Shown here piece by piece: positions 34,872-44,131 of a stretch of DNA of 64,000 bases. Location of the stretch: positions 124,001 to 188,000 of the forward strand of contig NZ_CP079110.1 of the NCBI RefSeq assembly GCF_019357495.1, in the 5' to 3' direction. Positions within the stretch are counted from its first letter, which is position 1. Each line of letters opens with the position of its first letter. A model generated the notes under the pieces. It was not told where the DNA came from, did not search any database, and was given only the letters and a program-made list of their open reading frames with translations. Origin of the DNA: Nosocomiicoccus ampullae (lineage in GTDB: Bacteria > Bacillota > Bacilli > Staphylococcales > Salinicoccaceae). The position numbers and the translations under genes were made by a program.

Positions 34872-36470
34872 TTAAAATACATTATTTGTATCTTCGCGGT
34901 TCATATCAGTATGTGGGTGTTCTTCAACATGTTCGTGATATTCTTCTAATCGTTTTTTATCTGGAGTTATTGTAAGACCGAGATGTTTACGTTCCAAGTT
35001 AGCATCTTTAAAGAAGCTGATAGTCATAAGTATAATTACAATACTAAAAGGAAACGCTGAAATAATTGCTGCGGATTGAAGTGCACCTAGACCTTCATCT
35101 CCACCTGTTAACAGCAGGACAAATGCGATTAGAGATAATAAAACTCCCCAAATGATTTTTACGCCTTTCGGAGGTTGTAAATCACCGTAAGAAGTTTGCA
35201 TTCCTAAAACAAACGTTGCGGAGTCTGCAGATGTTATAAAGAAAATAGAAACAAGTAGTAATGCTATTGTTGAAAGAACAACACTTAATGGTAATTCGTT
35301 AAATATGGCAAACAATTGAGTTTCGGGTGGTAAACTTAAAATGCTATCTGAACTCTGAGCAACAGTAACTCCTGTAGTACCGAATACACTAAACCAAATT
35401 AAACTAATAATTGTTGGCACAAGTAATACAGCAATAACAAATTCTCTAATTGAACGTCCTTTTGATACACGTGCAATAAATATACCTACAAACGGACTCC
35501 AACTAATCCACCAACCCCAGTAGTATATTGTCCAGTCTTTTAGCCAAGAAGATTTTTGTTCATATAATGGTGCCACATCAAAACTGTTTTCTAAGAAAGT
35601 ACCAAGATAAGAGCCTGCTGTTGTTGTCATCATATTTAGAATTAAAATAGTTGGTCCAATAAAAAATAGTGATATTAATAGTAGTATTGCTAACGACATA
35701 TTGATGTTACTTAAATACTGGATTCCTTTCGATAAACCGCTCCATGCACTTATAAGGAAAAGAATTGTAACAACAAATATGATAACGAATTGTATAAGGA
35801 TGTTTTGTGGAATGTTAAATAGATAATTTAAACCCGCATTAATTTGTAATGTTCCAACACCTAGAGACACTGCGACACCTATAATTGTTGCAAATACAGA
35901 CAGCACGTCGATGATCGTTCCAAGTGGTCCATCAACGCGATCACCAAAAATAGGTCTTAATGTTTTAGAAAGTAAACCATCTTCGTTTTTTCTAAATTGG
36001 AAGTAAGCAAGTGATAATGCAACAATTCCATATACTGCCCATGGATGAAAACCATAATGAAAAATTGTTGAACGCATAGATTCCATAAAAGCTTCCTTCG
36101 TTTCAGGTTCAGTAGAAGGAGGCATTAAATAGTGAGAAATAGGTTCAGATGCACCGTAAAATACAAGACCAATACCCATTCCAGCACTAAATAACATCGC
36201 AAGCCAAGAAATAGTTTTAAACTCTGGTTCATCATTTGGCTTTCCGAGTTTTAATTTACCAATAGGACTAAATATTAAGAAAAGTGAGAAAAGAATTATG
36301 ATGGTAACAAGAATCATATAATACCATCCGAATGTATTTGTAATCCAAGAACTTAAAGTACCAGTTACATCACCAAAGCGTTTAGGCATAATCATTCCAA
36401 AAATAACGAGAATGAGTACCAAAATTGATGCGTAAATGAAAACTGGTGATAGCTTATTTTTATTTTTCAT
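34872..36470 (-). CDS. BCCT-family osmolyte transporter (glycine betaine/choline type)
   Basis: A 532-residue transporter with 12 predicted helices. The family signature WGWWISWSPFVGIFIARVSK is near 328-347, followed by GRSIREF; FSAGMGIGLVFYGASEP is near 88. BCCT carriers import glycine betaine, choline or carnitine with sodium for osmoprotection. The ATG at 36470 has AAAGGAG 7 nt upstream; an earlier in-frame start lacks one. The gene diverges from the metal ATPase. A charged C-terminal tail with several His residues (HEHVEEHPH) may sense osmotic state, as in other BCCT proteins. Confidence 0.88.
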   Translation of the reverse strand: MKNKNKLSPVFIYASILVLILVIFGMIMPKRFGDVTGTLSSWITNTFGWYYMILVTIIILFSLFLIFSPIGKLKLGKPNDEPEFKTISWLAMLFSAGMGIGLVFYGASEPISHYLMPPSTEPETKEAFMESMRSTIFHYGFHPWAVYGIVALSLAYFQFRKNEDGLLSKTLRPIFGDRVDGPLGTIIDVLSVFATIIGVAVSLGVGTLQINAGLNYLFNIPQNILIQFVIIFVVTILFLISAWSGLSKGIQYLSNINMSLAILLLISLFFIGPTILILNMMTTTAGSYLGTFLENSFDVAPLYEQKSSWLKDWTIYYWGWWISWSPFVGIFIARVSKGRSIREFVIAVLLVPTIISLIWFSVFGTTGVTVAQSSDSILSLPPETQLFAIFNELPLSVVLSTIALLLVSIFFITSADSATFVLGMQTSYGDLQPPKGVKIIWGVLLSLIAFVLLLTGGDEGLGALQSAAIISAFPFSIVIILMTISFFKDANLERKHLGLTITPDKKRLEEYHEHVEEHPHTDMNREDTNNVF

Positions 36471-36574
36471 TAAAACGCTCCTTTTTTTAAATATTATAAT
36501 CATAAATAATAACACTATTTTGAAATAATTAAACCCTGATATCTAAATTATTATATTAATATTAGACTATTCAA

Positions 36575-36603
36575 TTGCTTTTACTATTTAGAATAATTAT
36601 AAT
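36575..36603 (+). promoter_or_regulatory. PerR/Fur-type operator and promoter of the P1B-4 ATPase
   Basis: TTAGAATAATTATAA at 36588-36602 differs at one position from the PerR consensus TTATAATNATTATAA. It overlaps the -10 of a strong promoter: -35 TTGCTT (36575-36580), 17-nt spacer, -10 TATAAT (36598-36603). In Bacillus subtilis the P1B-4 iron exporter gene pfeT is a PerR target, which fits. Fur or Zur relatives cannot be fully excluded from sequence alone. Confidence 0.7.
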
Positions 36604-36660
36604 TAATAATAGATAGATGATAAATAAAAAGATGATATTCTAAATTAGAAGGTGGACAAC

Positions 36661-38535
36661 TTGAAAAAATGGCTTGAAAATCAAGGTATGAGAAACACAA
36701 TTATATGTGCAGTCCTTATTGTGGCTGGAATCATACTTCAGTCTCAAGGCCTAGAAAATGTAGCGATTCCGGTGTTTATCGTTGCTTTTTTAATCGGGGG
36801 ATATTATAGCGCGAAAAACGGAATTGAAGAACTTATTTATGATAAGCATTTAAACGTTGATGTGTTAATGATTTTAGCTGCGATCGGTGCTTCAGTGATT
36901 GGTTACTGGATGGAAGGTGCATTATTAATTTTCATATTCAGTTTAGCTGAAGCGATGGAGACGATGGCGAATGAGAAAAGCCGTAATGCAATTTCTGAGT
37001 TAATGAATTTAACGCCAGATGAAGCGCGTCGTTATAATGATGCTGGTGAGGTTGAAGTTATTCCGACGTCAGAATTAAAAATTGGTGACAAAGTGCAAGT
37101 ACCACGTGGTGAAACAATTCCAATTGACGGTAAGCTGATTTCTAGTAATGCCGTAATTAATGAAGCTTCAGTCACAGGTGAATCAGTACCAGTTGAGAAA
37201 GTGACTGGTGAAGACGTCGTCGGAGGGACGATTAACGAAGGAAACCGTATCGATATTGAAGTAACAGTTGAAGATAGTGATACGCTATTTTCAAAAATCA
37301 TTCGATTAGTAGATGAAGCACAGTCTTCACCAAGTAAAACAGCAAGCTTTATTGAATCGATTGAAGATACTTATGTAAAAGTGATCTTAATCGGAGTACC
37401 GTTATTTATTGCTTTTGCATATTTCGTACTTGACTGGGGATGGACAGAGTCGTTCTATCGTGGAATGGTGCTCCTAACTGTTGCATCACCATGTGCGTTA
37501 GTAGCGAGTGCCACACCAGCAACTCTTTCAGCGATTTCTAATGCTGCACGTAACGGTATGATATTTAAAGGTGGCCAAACAATTGATAACGTAAATGCGT
37601 TAGATGCGATTATCTTTGACAAAACAGGAACGTTAACAGTCGGAGAACCAGCAGTGACTGACGTATATTATTTAGATAACGTTGATAACACTCATGTCGA
37701 TGAAGTAATCAAAAGTGCAGAATCTGGATCAACACATCCAATCGCAACTGCTATTTTAGAATACTTAACAGAAACTTCACTCATAGAGTTAGATAACGTA
37801 GAAGATATTACAGGTAAAGGATTTTTAATTAAACATAATGGTAGTGAATGGAAAGTTGGTAAACACAGTTATGTGCTCACTGAATCTAACATTCAACTGA
37901 CTGAAGACGTTCAACGTGTAGTGACTGAAAAAGAATCGACAGGAAACACCGTGATTTTTGTGAGTCGTGATAATGAATTACAAGCGTTCTATGCGTTAGA
38001 AGACGTCGTTAAAGAGAACGCAAAAATTGCAATAGAAAAGTTAAACAATATGGGCATACAAACAATTATGGTTACAGGAGATAACGAAAACACTGGTAAA
38101 CATATCGCAAAACAAGTTGGCATTAAAGAAGTACATGCAAATAAAATGCCGGACGAAAAATCTTCTATATTAGATGATTTAAAAGAGAAATATGGAAATG
38201 TTGGAATGGTCGGTGACGGGGTTAACGACGCACCAGCATTAGCCAAAGCATCCACAGGTTTTGCGATGGGTTCAGGTACAGACATCGCGATGGAAACAGC
38301 AGACGTCGTTCTGATTAAAGATGATTTAACAATGATTCCATTCTCAATCGGATTATCTAAAAAGATGAAACGCATTATCGTCGCAAACGTTATATTTGCG
38401 ATTAGTGTTATCGTACTTTTAATCGTTGCGAACCTGTTTCAAGCAATTAACTTACCAATTGGTGTAATCGGACACGAAGGGTCAACGATATTAGTTATCC
38501 TGAATGGTTTAAGATTACTTATGTATAGAGACTAA
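36661..38535 (+). CDS. pfeT: P1B-4-type metal efflux ATPase (PfeT/ZosA-like)
   Basis: A P-type ATPase of about 624 residues. TM segments near the start are followed by the A-domain TGES (SVTGESVPVEK near 172), the metal-site SPC motif in VASPCALVASATPA near 277, the phosphorylation motif DKTGTLTVG near 321, GDGVNDAPALA near 520 and HEGST in the last helix pair. SPC plus HEGST defines subgroup P1B-4, which moves Fe(II), Co(II) or Zn(II) outwards. No N-terminal metal-binding domain is present. TTG 36661 follows AAGGTGG; GTG 36652 lies within that site. The PerR-type operator supports iron export. Confidence 0.88.
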   Translation: MKKWLENQGMRNTIICAVLIVAGIILQSQGLENVAIPVFIVAFLIGGYYSAKNGIEELIYDKHLNVDVLMILAAIGASVIGYWMEGALLIFIFSLAEAMETMANEKSRNAISELMNLTPDEARRYNDAGEVEVIPTSELKIGDKVQVPRGETIPIDGKLISSNAVINEASVTGESVPVEKVTGEDVVGGTINEGNRIDIEVTVEDSDTLFSKIIRLVDEAQSSPSKTASFIESIEDTYVKVILIGVPLFIAFAYFVLDWGWTESFYRGMVLLTVASPCALVASATPATLSAISNAARNGMIFKGGQTIDNVNALDAIIFDKTGTLTVGEPAVTDVYYLDNVDNTHVDEVIKSAESGSTHPIATAILEYLTETSLIELDNVEDITGKGFLIKHNGSEWKVGKHSYVLTESNIQLTEDVQRVVTEKESTGNTVIFVSRDNELQAFYALEDVVKENAKIAIEKLNNMGIQTIMVTGDNENTGKHIAKQVGIKEVHANKMPDEKSSILDDLKEKYGNVGMVGDGVNDAPALAKASTGFAMGSGTDIAMETADVVLIKDDLTMIPFSIGLSKKMKRIIVANVIFAISVIVLLIVANLFQAINLPIGVIGHEGSTILVILNGLRLLMYRD

Positions 38536-38572
38536 AAAGCGCTGAGTACAGTTTAACTGTACCAGCGCTTTT
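38535..38572. terminator. bidirectional terminator
   Basis: Arms AAAAGCGCTGAGTACAG and CTGTACCAGCGCTTTT (one bulge) with a 5-nt loop, between the ATPase and the FMN reductase genes. Confidence 0.9.
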
Positions 38573-38574
38573 GT

Positions 38575-39129
38575 TTATTTATGAATTTCTTTTCTAAATG
38601 TTTTATGTGCTTCAGCAATTTGGATGGTTTCATCTGCTAAACGATCTAAACGATGAAGAATATTGACATCTGTGAGTCGTTTACCTTCATATGATTCTGG
38701 TGTTATAAACACATACGATGAAAGAACGTGTGCTTTCATATAGTTTAAAATAGGCTTTAACATCATTTCTGCGACTAAGAAGTGTCTATTAGAACCAGCT
38801 GTTGAAACGATAGAAACTGTCTTTCCTCTGAGTCCATCGATTGGTAGTAAATCAAATAAGTTTTTCAACACTGCAGGAATAGATGCTTGGAAAACTGGGA
38901 AACCGATAACGATGACGTCAGCACCTAACATTTTTGAAACTACTTCTTTAGTATCTCCAGACCAGTCTTCATAGTGGCGCCCATCAGCTAGGTTAAGTTT
39001 TTTATCTTTTAAATCAATCATTTCAATATTATGAGTATTGTGATGCTCTTTAAAATAATTAGTCACATAGTCTAAAGCTGTTGCAGTTTTCGAACCGACA
39101 TTCGATCCAGCTAATACTATAACATTCAT
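38575..39129 (-). CDS. NAD(P)H-dependent FMN reductase-like flavoprotein
   Basis: A 184-residue flavodoxin-fold protein. IVLAGSNVGSKTATALDYV (about 4-22) forms the FMN phosphate loop, VIVIGFPVFQASIPAVLKNL (about 74-93) is the typical FMN_red segment, and STAGSNRHFL near 113 continues the flavin site. It probably reduces FMN or quinone/azo compounds with NAD(P)H. The ATG at 39129 has GGGAGAG upstream. It is a single gene convergent with the metal ATPase. Confidence 0.82.
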   Translation of the reverse strand: MNVIVLAGSNVGSKTATALDYVTNYFKEHHNTHNIEMIDLKDKKLNLADGRHYEDWSGDTKEVVSKMLGADVIVIGFPVFQASIPAVLKNLFDLLPIDGLRGKTVSIVSTAGSNRHFLVAEMMLKPILNYMKAHVLSSYVFITPESYEGKRLTDVNILHRLDRLADETIQIAEAHKTFRKEIHK

Positions 39130-39309
39130 TTTATTCTCTCCCATAAAATTATCAATTATATCGTAACATGGAATTCAACATAATTTATAATTGACGATTA
39201 AAATCAGTCGAATTAATGAGGTATAATTAGATTGTTTACTATATTAATTATTTGAAATAAGTTTAAAATAAAGATATTTTTAGAAAAATTTCAGAAAAGA
39301 AGGAAACAA

Positions 39310-39393
39310 ATGAAACGTATTTTAAGATTTGTAGTCAGTTTATTAATAATTTCTATTACTTTTATTTTAAAAAGTGACAAGAGAGCAAAATAA
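39310..39393 (+). CDS. 27-residue hydrophobic peptide (small membrane protein)
   Basis: A short open frame with a good AAGAAGGAAAC ribosome site 5 nt before the ATG. The peptide starts MKRILRF, has a hydrophobic stretch of about 14 residues (VVSLLIISITFIL) and ends in the basic tail KSDKRAK, so it should insert in the membrane. A terminator lies 35 nt after its stop, so it probably forms its own small transcript within the 351-nt gap between the FMN reductase and RNase H genes. It could be a small membrane protein or a type I toxin-like peptide; no antisense RNA promoter is obvious. The rest of the gap shows a -10-like TATAAT at 39222. Confidence 0.5.
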   Translation: MKRILRFVVSLLIISITFILKSDKRAK

Positions 39394-39427
39394 TACGTTG
39401 GAGTGATTACGATGAAATGTAATTATT

Positions 39428-39454
39428 AAAGACAGACTCTAGTCTGTCTTTTTT
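39428..39454 (+). terminator. Rho-independent terminator of the small-peptide transcript
   Basis: Arms AAGACAGACT and AGTCTGTCTT with six T. It ends just before the RNase H gene. Confidence 0.85.
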
Positions 39455-39480
39455 GGTACAATGAGGCCTGGAGGAGAGTC

Positions 39481-40071
39481 ATGAGTAAATTTTATGCAGT
39501 ACGTAAAGGTCGCACACCTGGAATCTATAGAGACTGGGAGAGTGCGAAGCGTGAAGTGATGGGGTTTAGTGGTGCTGAATATAAGTCGTTTAAAACGAAT
39601 GAAGAAGCACTTGAATTTATGAATAAAAATAAGAAAAAAGACACAAAGTTAGATGGTTTAATTGCGTATGTCGACGGGAGTTATGATCGACGTACTAAAC
39701 GCGCGGGCTTTGGAGCAGTGCTGATTTTAAACGATGAAGTCATCCATGAAGCTTCGAAAGAAACTAAAGTAAATGAAGCGGATAATTTATGGAACGTGAG
39801 TGCCGAGATTAGTGGTGTGTTGTACGCAGTTGAGTACGCAGTAAAACATAATTATAGTAAAATACATGTTCATTATGACTATATGGGGTTAGAAAAATGG
39901 GCGACACATGAGTGGCGCGCAAATAAAGAAACGACAAAAGCTTATCAAGAAAAAATTCAAAAGTTGATGCAACAAATTGAAGTCGACTTTATAAAAGTAA
40001 AAGCACATACTGGAGATTACTATAATGAGCGCGCAGATGATCTCGCAAAAGCAGCAATTATGGAGGGTTAA
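39481..40071 (+). CDS. ribonuclease H1 with viroplasmin-type hybrid-binding domain
   Basis: A 196-residue protein. Residues 1-45 form the caulimovirus viroplasmin/hybrid-binding domain (KFYAVRKGRTPGIYRDWESA), and the rest is an RNase HI domain. Acidic active-site residues are visible in YVDGSYD (Asp near 63), SAEISG (Glu near 106), HYDYMG (Asp near 130) and ERADDLAK (near 184). It removes RNA from RNA-DNA hybrids. GGAGGAG precedes the ATG. It is followed 2 nt later by a HAD hydrolase gene, so the two are co-transcribed. Confidence 0.9.
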   Translation: MSKFYAVRKGRTPGIYRDWESAKREVMGFSGAEYKSFKTNEEALEFMNKNKKKDTKLDGLIAYVDGSYDRRTKRAGFGAVLILNDEVIHEASKETKVNEADNLWNVSAEISGVLYAVEYAVKHNYSKIHVHYDYMGLEKWATHEWRANKETTKAYQEKIQKLMQQIEVDFIKVKAHTGDYYNERADDLAKAAIMEG

Positions 40072-40073
40072 TA

Positions 40074-40847
40074 TTGAAAAAACTGTTCTTTTTTGACATT
40101 GACGGCACGCTTTATAATACTGATGTAAAAGTCCCTGAAAGCACAAGAAAAGCGATTAAAAAATTACAAAATGATGGTCATACTGTGATGATTGCAACGG
40201 GTCGCGCACCGTTTTTATTTGAAGATTTACGTGATGAATTAAATATTCATTCTTACGTTTCTTTAAACGGTCAATATGCGGTTGTCGATGGGGAAGTGAT
40301 TTACAAACGTCCGATAGAAAAAGAGTTATTAGAACTACTTACAAAAGAAGCAAAGAAAAACGATCATCCGATTGTCTACCTAAATCAAGAGAATATGGTA
40401 TCTAACATTAAAAGACATGATTATATCGATGAAGGACTCGGTTCTTTAAAGTTCAATCATGACCCAGTGCATGATGAGGCCTTTTATTTATCAAATGATG
40501 TCTATCAAAGCTTACTGTTTTGTACAGAAGATGCAGAAGACTACTACAAAGAAAAATTCACAGACTTGGATTTTTTAAGATGGCATCGGGTATCTTTAGA
40601 TGTATTACCTAAAGGTGGTACGAAAGCTAAAACAGTTAAAAAAGTAATTGAGAAGCTAGGATTTGATGAAGAAGACGTCTATGCGTTTGGAGATGGTCCA
40701 AATGACCGTGAAATGTTAAAGTTTGTAAAGCATTCAGTGGCAATGGGGAACGCAGTGGATGAAACAAAGGCAGTCGCAGAGTACGTGACAGACCACGTCG
40801 ATAACGACGGATTATATAAAGCGTTAGAGCATTATGGCTTCATTTAA
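40074..40847 (+). CDS. Cof-type HAD-IIB hydrolase
   Basis: A 257-residue sugar/nucleotide phosphatase-like HAD protein. Motif I FFDIDGTLYNT is at 5-15, motif II ATGRAP near 42, Lys of motif III in KGGTKAKTVKK near 180 and motif IV GDGPNDREM near 204; a C2 cap lies between motifs II and III. The substrate is unknown; flavin or sugar phosphates are common. The TTG start 2 nt after the RNase H stop has GGAGGG upstream. Confidence 0.85.
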   Translation: MKKLFFFDIDGTLYNTDVKVPESTRKAIKKLQNDGHTVMIATGRAPFLFEDLRDELNIHSYVSLNGQYAVVDGEVIYKRPIEKELLELLTKEAKKNDHPIVYLNQENMVSNIKRHDYIDEGLGSLKFNHDPVHDEAFYLSNDVYQSLLFCTEDAEDYYKEKFTDLDFLRWHRVSLDVLPKGGTKAKTVKKVIEKLGFDEEDVYAFGDGPNDREMLKFVKHSVAMGNAVDETKAVAEYVTDHVDNDGLYKALEHYGFI

Positions 40848-40880
40848 AAAGAGTATCCGATCTATTCGGATACTCTTTTT
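40846..40880. terminator. bidirectional terminator
   Basis: Arms AAAAAGAGTATCCGA and TTCGGATACTCTTTTT around TCTA. It lies between the HAD gene and the convergent mntR. Confidence 0.9.
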
Positions 40881-41529
40881 ATGTCCTTACGAATATAAAT
40901 TGTGCGATTTTTGAAGAAATATAGACTGTTTCATTATTACTTTCATTTTCGATTTCATAAAGATCGAGTGTTTTATCATAAGATTTAATATTTATAACAT
41001 CGTTAATATTTAAATTTTGATTTTTAAAATAATGAACTAACTTGTCTTCATTTACGAAGCGGCTAATCGATACAGAAACATTATATTCAGCACCAGTTAA
41101 AGACACTGAATGTAGGTCTTCTGCTTTCATATCTTCAGGTAATATTGCACCGCCGTGTGGGCAGTATTTCGGGTGGTCAAGAAACTCGTAAAGCTTTTTA
41201 GCAAGTTTGTCAGTCGTTGAGTGCTCAAGCAGCTCTGCTTCATCATGTACTTCTTCAATTGAAAAGCCGAGCTTATTTACGAGGAAGACTTCCCATAATC
41301 TATGTTTATGGACGAGACGTTTAGCTTCAGCAGCGCCCTCTTTAGTTAACATGCTCCCGTGATATGGCTTAACTTCAATCCATCCTGCTTTTACTAAACT
41401 GCTTGTCATTTCAGTAACAGTTGGTGGAGAGATATTTAACTTCTCAGCAATGGCTTTATTCGAAACTCTCGAAAACTCACCACCAAGTTCGTAAATAATT
41501 TTTAAGTAATCCTCTCTCGTCGGACTCAT
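40879..41529 (-). CDS. mntR: DtxR-family manganese-responsive repressor
   Basis: A 216-residue DtxR/MntR regulator, the staphylococcal length. The winged helix spans about 1-65 (SNKAIAEKLNISPPTVTEMTSSLVKAGW), the dimerisation/metal domain about 70-140 with HKHRLWEVFL and EAELLEHST supplying His/Glu ligands, and a C-terminal SH3-like (FeoA) domain about 150-216. It represses manganese uptake genes when Mn(II) is plentiful. No mnt transporter lies in this window. It diverges from pdp. Confidence 0.88.
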   Translation of the reverse strand: MSPTREDYLKIIYELGGEFSRVSNKAIAEKLNISPPTVTEMTSSLVKAGWIEVKPYHGSMLTKEGAAEAKRLVHKHRLWEVFLVNKLGFSIEEVHDEAELLEHSTTDKLAKKLYEFLDHPKYCPHGGAILPEDMKAEDLHSVSLTGAEYNVSVSISRFVNEDKLVHYFKNQNLNINDVINIKSYDKTLDLYEIENESNNETVYISSKIAQFIFVRT

Positions 41530-41687
41530 TGTATGAAACCACCCTTCTAATATATGTTAATTATGCAATGAATACATCATCCATGCAACATGTCTATTAG
41601 TTATCATTTGAAAACTTATCAGTTATAATGGAGAAATAGAAGATAGTTAAGAAACTACATAATTAAGTTAAAGGAAGTATTTAATCT

Positions 41688-42992
41688 ATGGTTAGAATGA
41701 TTGATATTATCACTAAAAAACGTGATAACGTTGAACTTACAAAAGAAGAAATTAAAACATTTGTAGAAGGATATACAAATGGAGATATCCCAGACTATCA
41801 AGCATCGAGTTTACTTATGGCAATCTTTTTAAATGGTATGACAAAAGATGAAGTGTCTGCACTTACGATGGAAATGGTAGATTCTGGAGATAAAATCGAT
41901 TTATCAGATATTAACGGCGTTAAAGTTGACAAGCACTCTACTGGAGGTGTCGGTGATACGACGACACTCGTACTTGCACCACTTGTTGCAGCAGTTGGTG
42001 TACCTGTTCCTAAAATGAGTGGACGTGGCCTTGGCCATACTGGTGGAACAGTCGACAAACTAGAAGCGATGGAAGGATTCCATGTTGAGTTATCACAAGA
42101 AGAATTCGTTAACTTAGTGAACGAACAAAAACTTGCGTTAGTCGGACAATCTGGTAACTTAACGCCGGCAGATAAATTAATATACGCACTACGTGACGTA
42201 ACAGGAACAGTAAACTCCATTCCGTTAATTGCAAGTTCAATTATGTCTAAAAAAATTGCGGCAGGTGCTGATGGTATCGTGTTAGACGTAAAAGTCGGTG
42301 ACGGAGCGTTTATGAAAAATGAAAAAGATGCTGAAGCACTCGCGCATACAATGGTTCAAATTGGTAATAGTGTTGGACGTAATACGATGGCAGTAATTTC
42401 AAGTATGGAAGAACCACTCGGTTACGCAATTGGTAATGCGCTCGAAGTCATCGAAGCAATTGACACTTTAAAAGGTGAAGGTCCAGAAGATTTAACAGAA
42501 TTATCACTTGTACTTGGTAGCCAAATGGTTGTACTTGGTAAAAAAGCAGATACGTTAGAAGAAGCACGTGAGATGCTTGAAAAAGCAATCGAAGACGGAT
42601 CAGCACTAGAGAAATTTAGACAACTTATTGAAAGTCAAGGCGGTAATGGAGATGTTATCGATGACTACAACTTACTTCCAACAGCAGAGTATAAAGTAGA
42701 AGTAAAATCTGACGTATCAGGTTACGTGACTCAAATCGAATCAGAAAACATGGGAGTTGCAGCATCTATTTTAGGTGCAGGTCGTGAAACAAAAGAAAGT
42801 GAAATAGATTTAGCAGTCGGAATTGTGTTAGAGAAAAAAGTCGGAGACAAAGTTGAAACAGGTGACACATTAGCAGTAATTCACTCAAATAAAGAGAATG
42901 TCGACGACGTCATTGAACGCGTTAAAAACTGCTACTCATTTGGAGATGATGAGGTTCATCCGACATTAATTAAAAAAGTAATCACAGAATAG
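41688..42992 (+). CDS. pdp: pyrimidine-nucleoside phosphorylase
   Basis: A 434-residue enzyme cleaving uridine, deoxyuridine and thymidine with phosphate. The family motif [16 protein letters not shown] is near 113-128; [18 protein letters not shown] (near 84) and [11 protein letters not shown] (near 202) form the phosphate and potassium sites. An ATG at 41688 follows AAAGGAAG. It is first of a probable operon with a uridylyltransferase (11 nt gap) and a hemolysin III protein. Linkage of uridine salvage with UTP-using sugar activation is sensible but not proven. Confidence 0.92.
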   Translation: MVRMIDIITKKRDNVELTKEEIKTFVEGYTNGDIPDYQASSLLMAIFLNGMTKDEVSALTMEMVDSGDKIDLSDINGVKVDKHSTGGVGDTTTLVLAPLVAAVGVPVPKMSGRGLGHTGGTVDKLEAMEGFHVELSQEEFVNLVNEQKLALVGQSGNLTPADKLIYALRDVTGTVNSIPLIASSIMSKKIAAGADGIVLDVKVGDGAFMKNEKDAEALAHTMVQIGNSVGRNTMAVISSMEEPLGYAIGNALEVIEAIDTLKGEGPEDLTELSLVLGSQMVVLGKKADTLEEAREMLEKAIEDGSALEKFRQLIESQGGNGDVIDDYNLLPTAEYKVEVKSDVSGYVTQIESENMGVAASILGAGRETKESEIDLAVGIVLEKKVGDKVETGDTLAVIHSNKENVDDVIERVKNCYSFGDDEVHPTLIKKVITE

Positions 42993-43003
42993 GAGTGTAG
43001 CAG

Positions 43004-44131
43004 TTGAAAGAATGGATTTTACAGTACGATTTGTTAAGTGACGACTCAAAACGTAAATTAGACGAGCAATTAAAGACATTAGATTTAAATGAAATTGAAT
43101 CTGTGTATGACGACGTTTATGTTAATCAGCAAGCATTCGATACTTCAAACGTTACAGAAGTGCCGTATGTTACAAAAGATGATTTAAATGTTGAAGCGTT
43201 AAAATCACTCGCGAACTCTTCTATTAATGATGGAAAAGTTGCGGTACTTTTAATGGCCGGTGGTCAAGGCACGCGTTTAGGTTATGATGGACCGAAAGGA
43301 ACATTTAAGTTTGACGATGTATCATTGTTTGAGTTACAAGCGCGACAAATTTCAAAATATAATAACGTGCACTGGTATATTATGACGAGTGATATTAACC
43401 ATGATGAGACATTAAAATTCTTTGAGGAAAATAATTACTTTAATCTCAAGAGAGAAAATATTCATTTCTTTAAACAAGAGCACTTCCCGTCATTATCAAA
43501 AGACGGCAAACTACTCTTAACTAAAAATGAAGACGTCATGATCACACCAAACGGCAACGGTGGTATATTTAGTGCATTAAAAACAAGTGGCATGTTAGAC
43601 GATATGAAATCTCGTGGTATTGAAGCGGTATTTATGAATAACGTTGACAATGTTGTCGTAAAAGTACTTGATGAAATCCTTGTTGGGCTTCATTTAAAAG
43701 AAAATAATGAAGTGACGTCAAAATCAATTACACCAAAAGAGAATGAAAGTGTTGGGCGCTTAGCTTTAGTTGATGGAAAGAAAAGTGTCGTAGAATATAC
43801 CGAGATTCCTGAAGGTGAAGACAGCTCATTTAAAAACGCTAATATCGGAATTCACGTATTTAGCGTCGACTTTTTAGAGCGTGCAGCGCACACAAAAATG
43901 CCATATCACTTGGCGCTTAAAAACTTAGAGTTTCTAGATGGAGATTTAAACCTCGTAAAAGAAGAAGCGTTAAAATTTGAGAAGTTTTATTTTGATGTGT
44001 TTCATATTGCTGAAAAACATAATACGCTTCAGGTGGATCGTGCCGGAGAGTTCTCTCCACTTAAAAATCGAGAAGGTCAAGATAGTGTAGAAGCTGCGCG
44101 TCGTGATCTTGAAAGTTTTAATCTGATATAA
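43004..44131 (+). CDS. UTP-dependent uridylyltransferase (UDPGP family)
   Basis: A 375-residue nucleotidyltransferase of the eukaryotic UAP1/UDP-glucose pyrophosphorylase type found in staphylococci. The nucleotide-binding loop LLMAGGQGTRLGYDGPKG is near 78-95; ITPNGNGGIFSAL near 176 and NNVDNVVVKV near 207 are conserved. It forms a UDP-sugar, probably UDP-N-acetylglucosamine or a related hexose. The start is TTG with AGGAG upstream. GlmU, the main bacterial enzyme, is not in this window, so redundancy is possible. Confidence 0.82.
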   Translation: MKEWILQYDLLSDDSKRKLDEQLKTLDLNEIESVYDDVYVNQQAFDTSNVTEVPYVTKDDLNVEALKSLANSSINDGKVAVLLMAGGQGTRLGYDGPKGTFKFDDVSLFELQARQISKYNNVHWYIMTSDINHDETLKFFEENNYFNLKRENIHFFKQEHFPSLSKDGKLLLTKNEDVMITPNGNGGIFSALKTSGMLDDMKSRGIEAVFMNNVDNVVVKVLDEILVGLHLKENNEVTSKSITPKENESVGRLALVDGKKSVVEYTEIPEGEDSSFKNANIGIHVFSVDFLERAAHTKMPYHLALKNLEFLDGDLNLVKEEALKFEKFYFDVFHIAEKHNTLQVDRAGEFSPLKNREGQDSVEAARRDLESFNLI

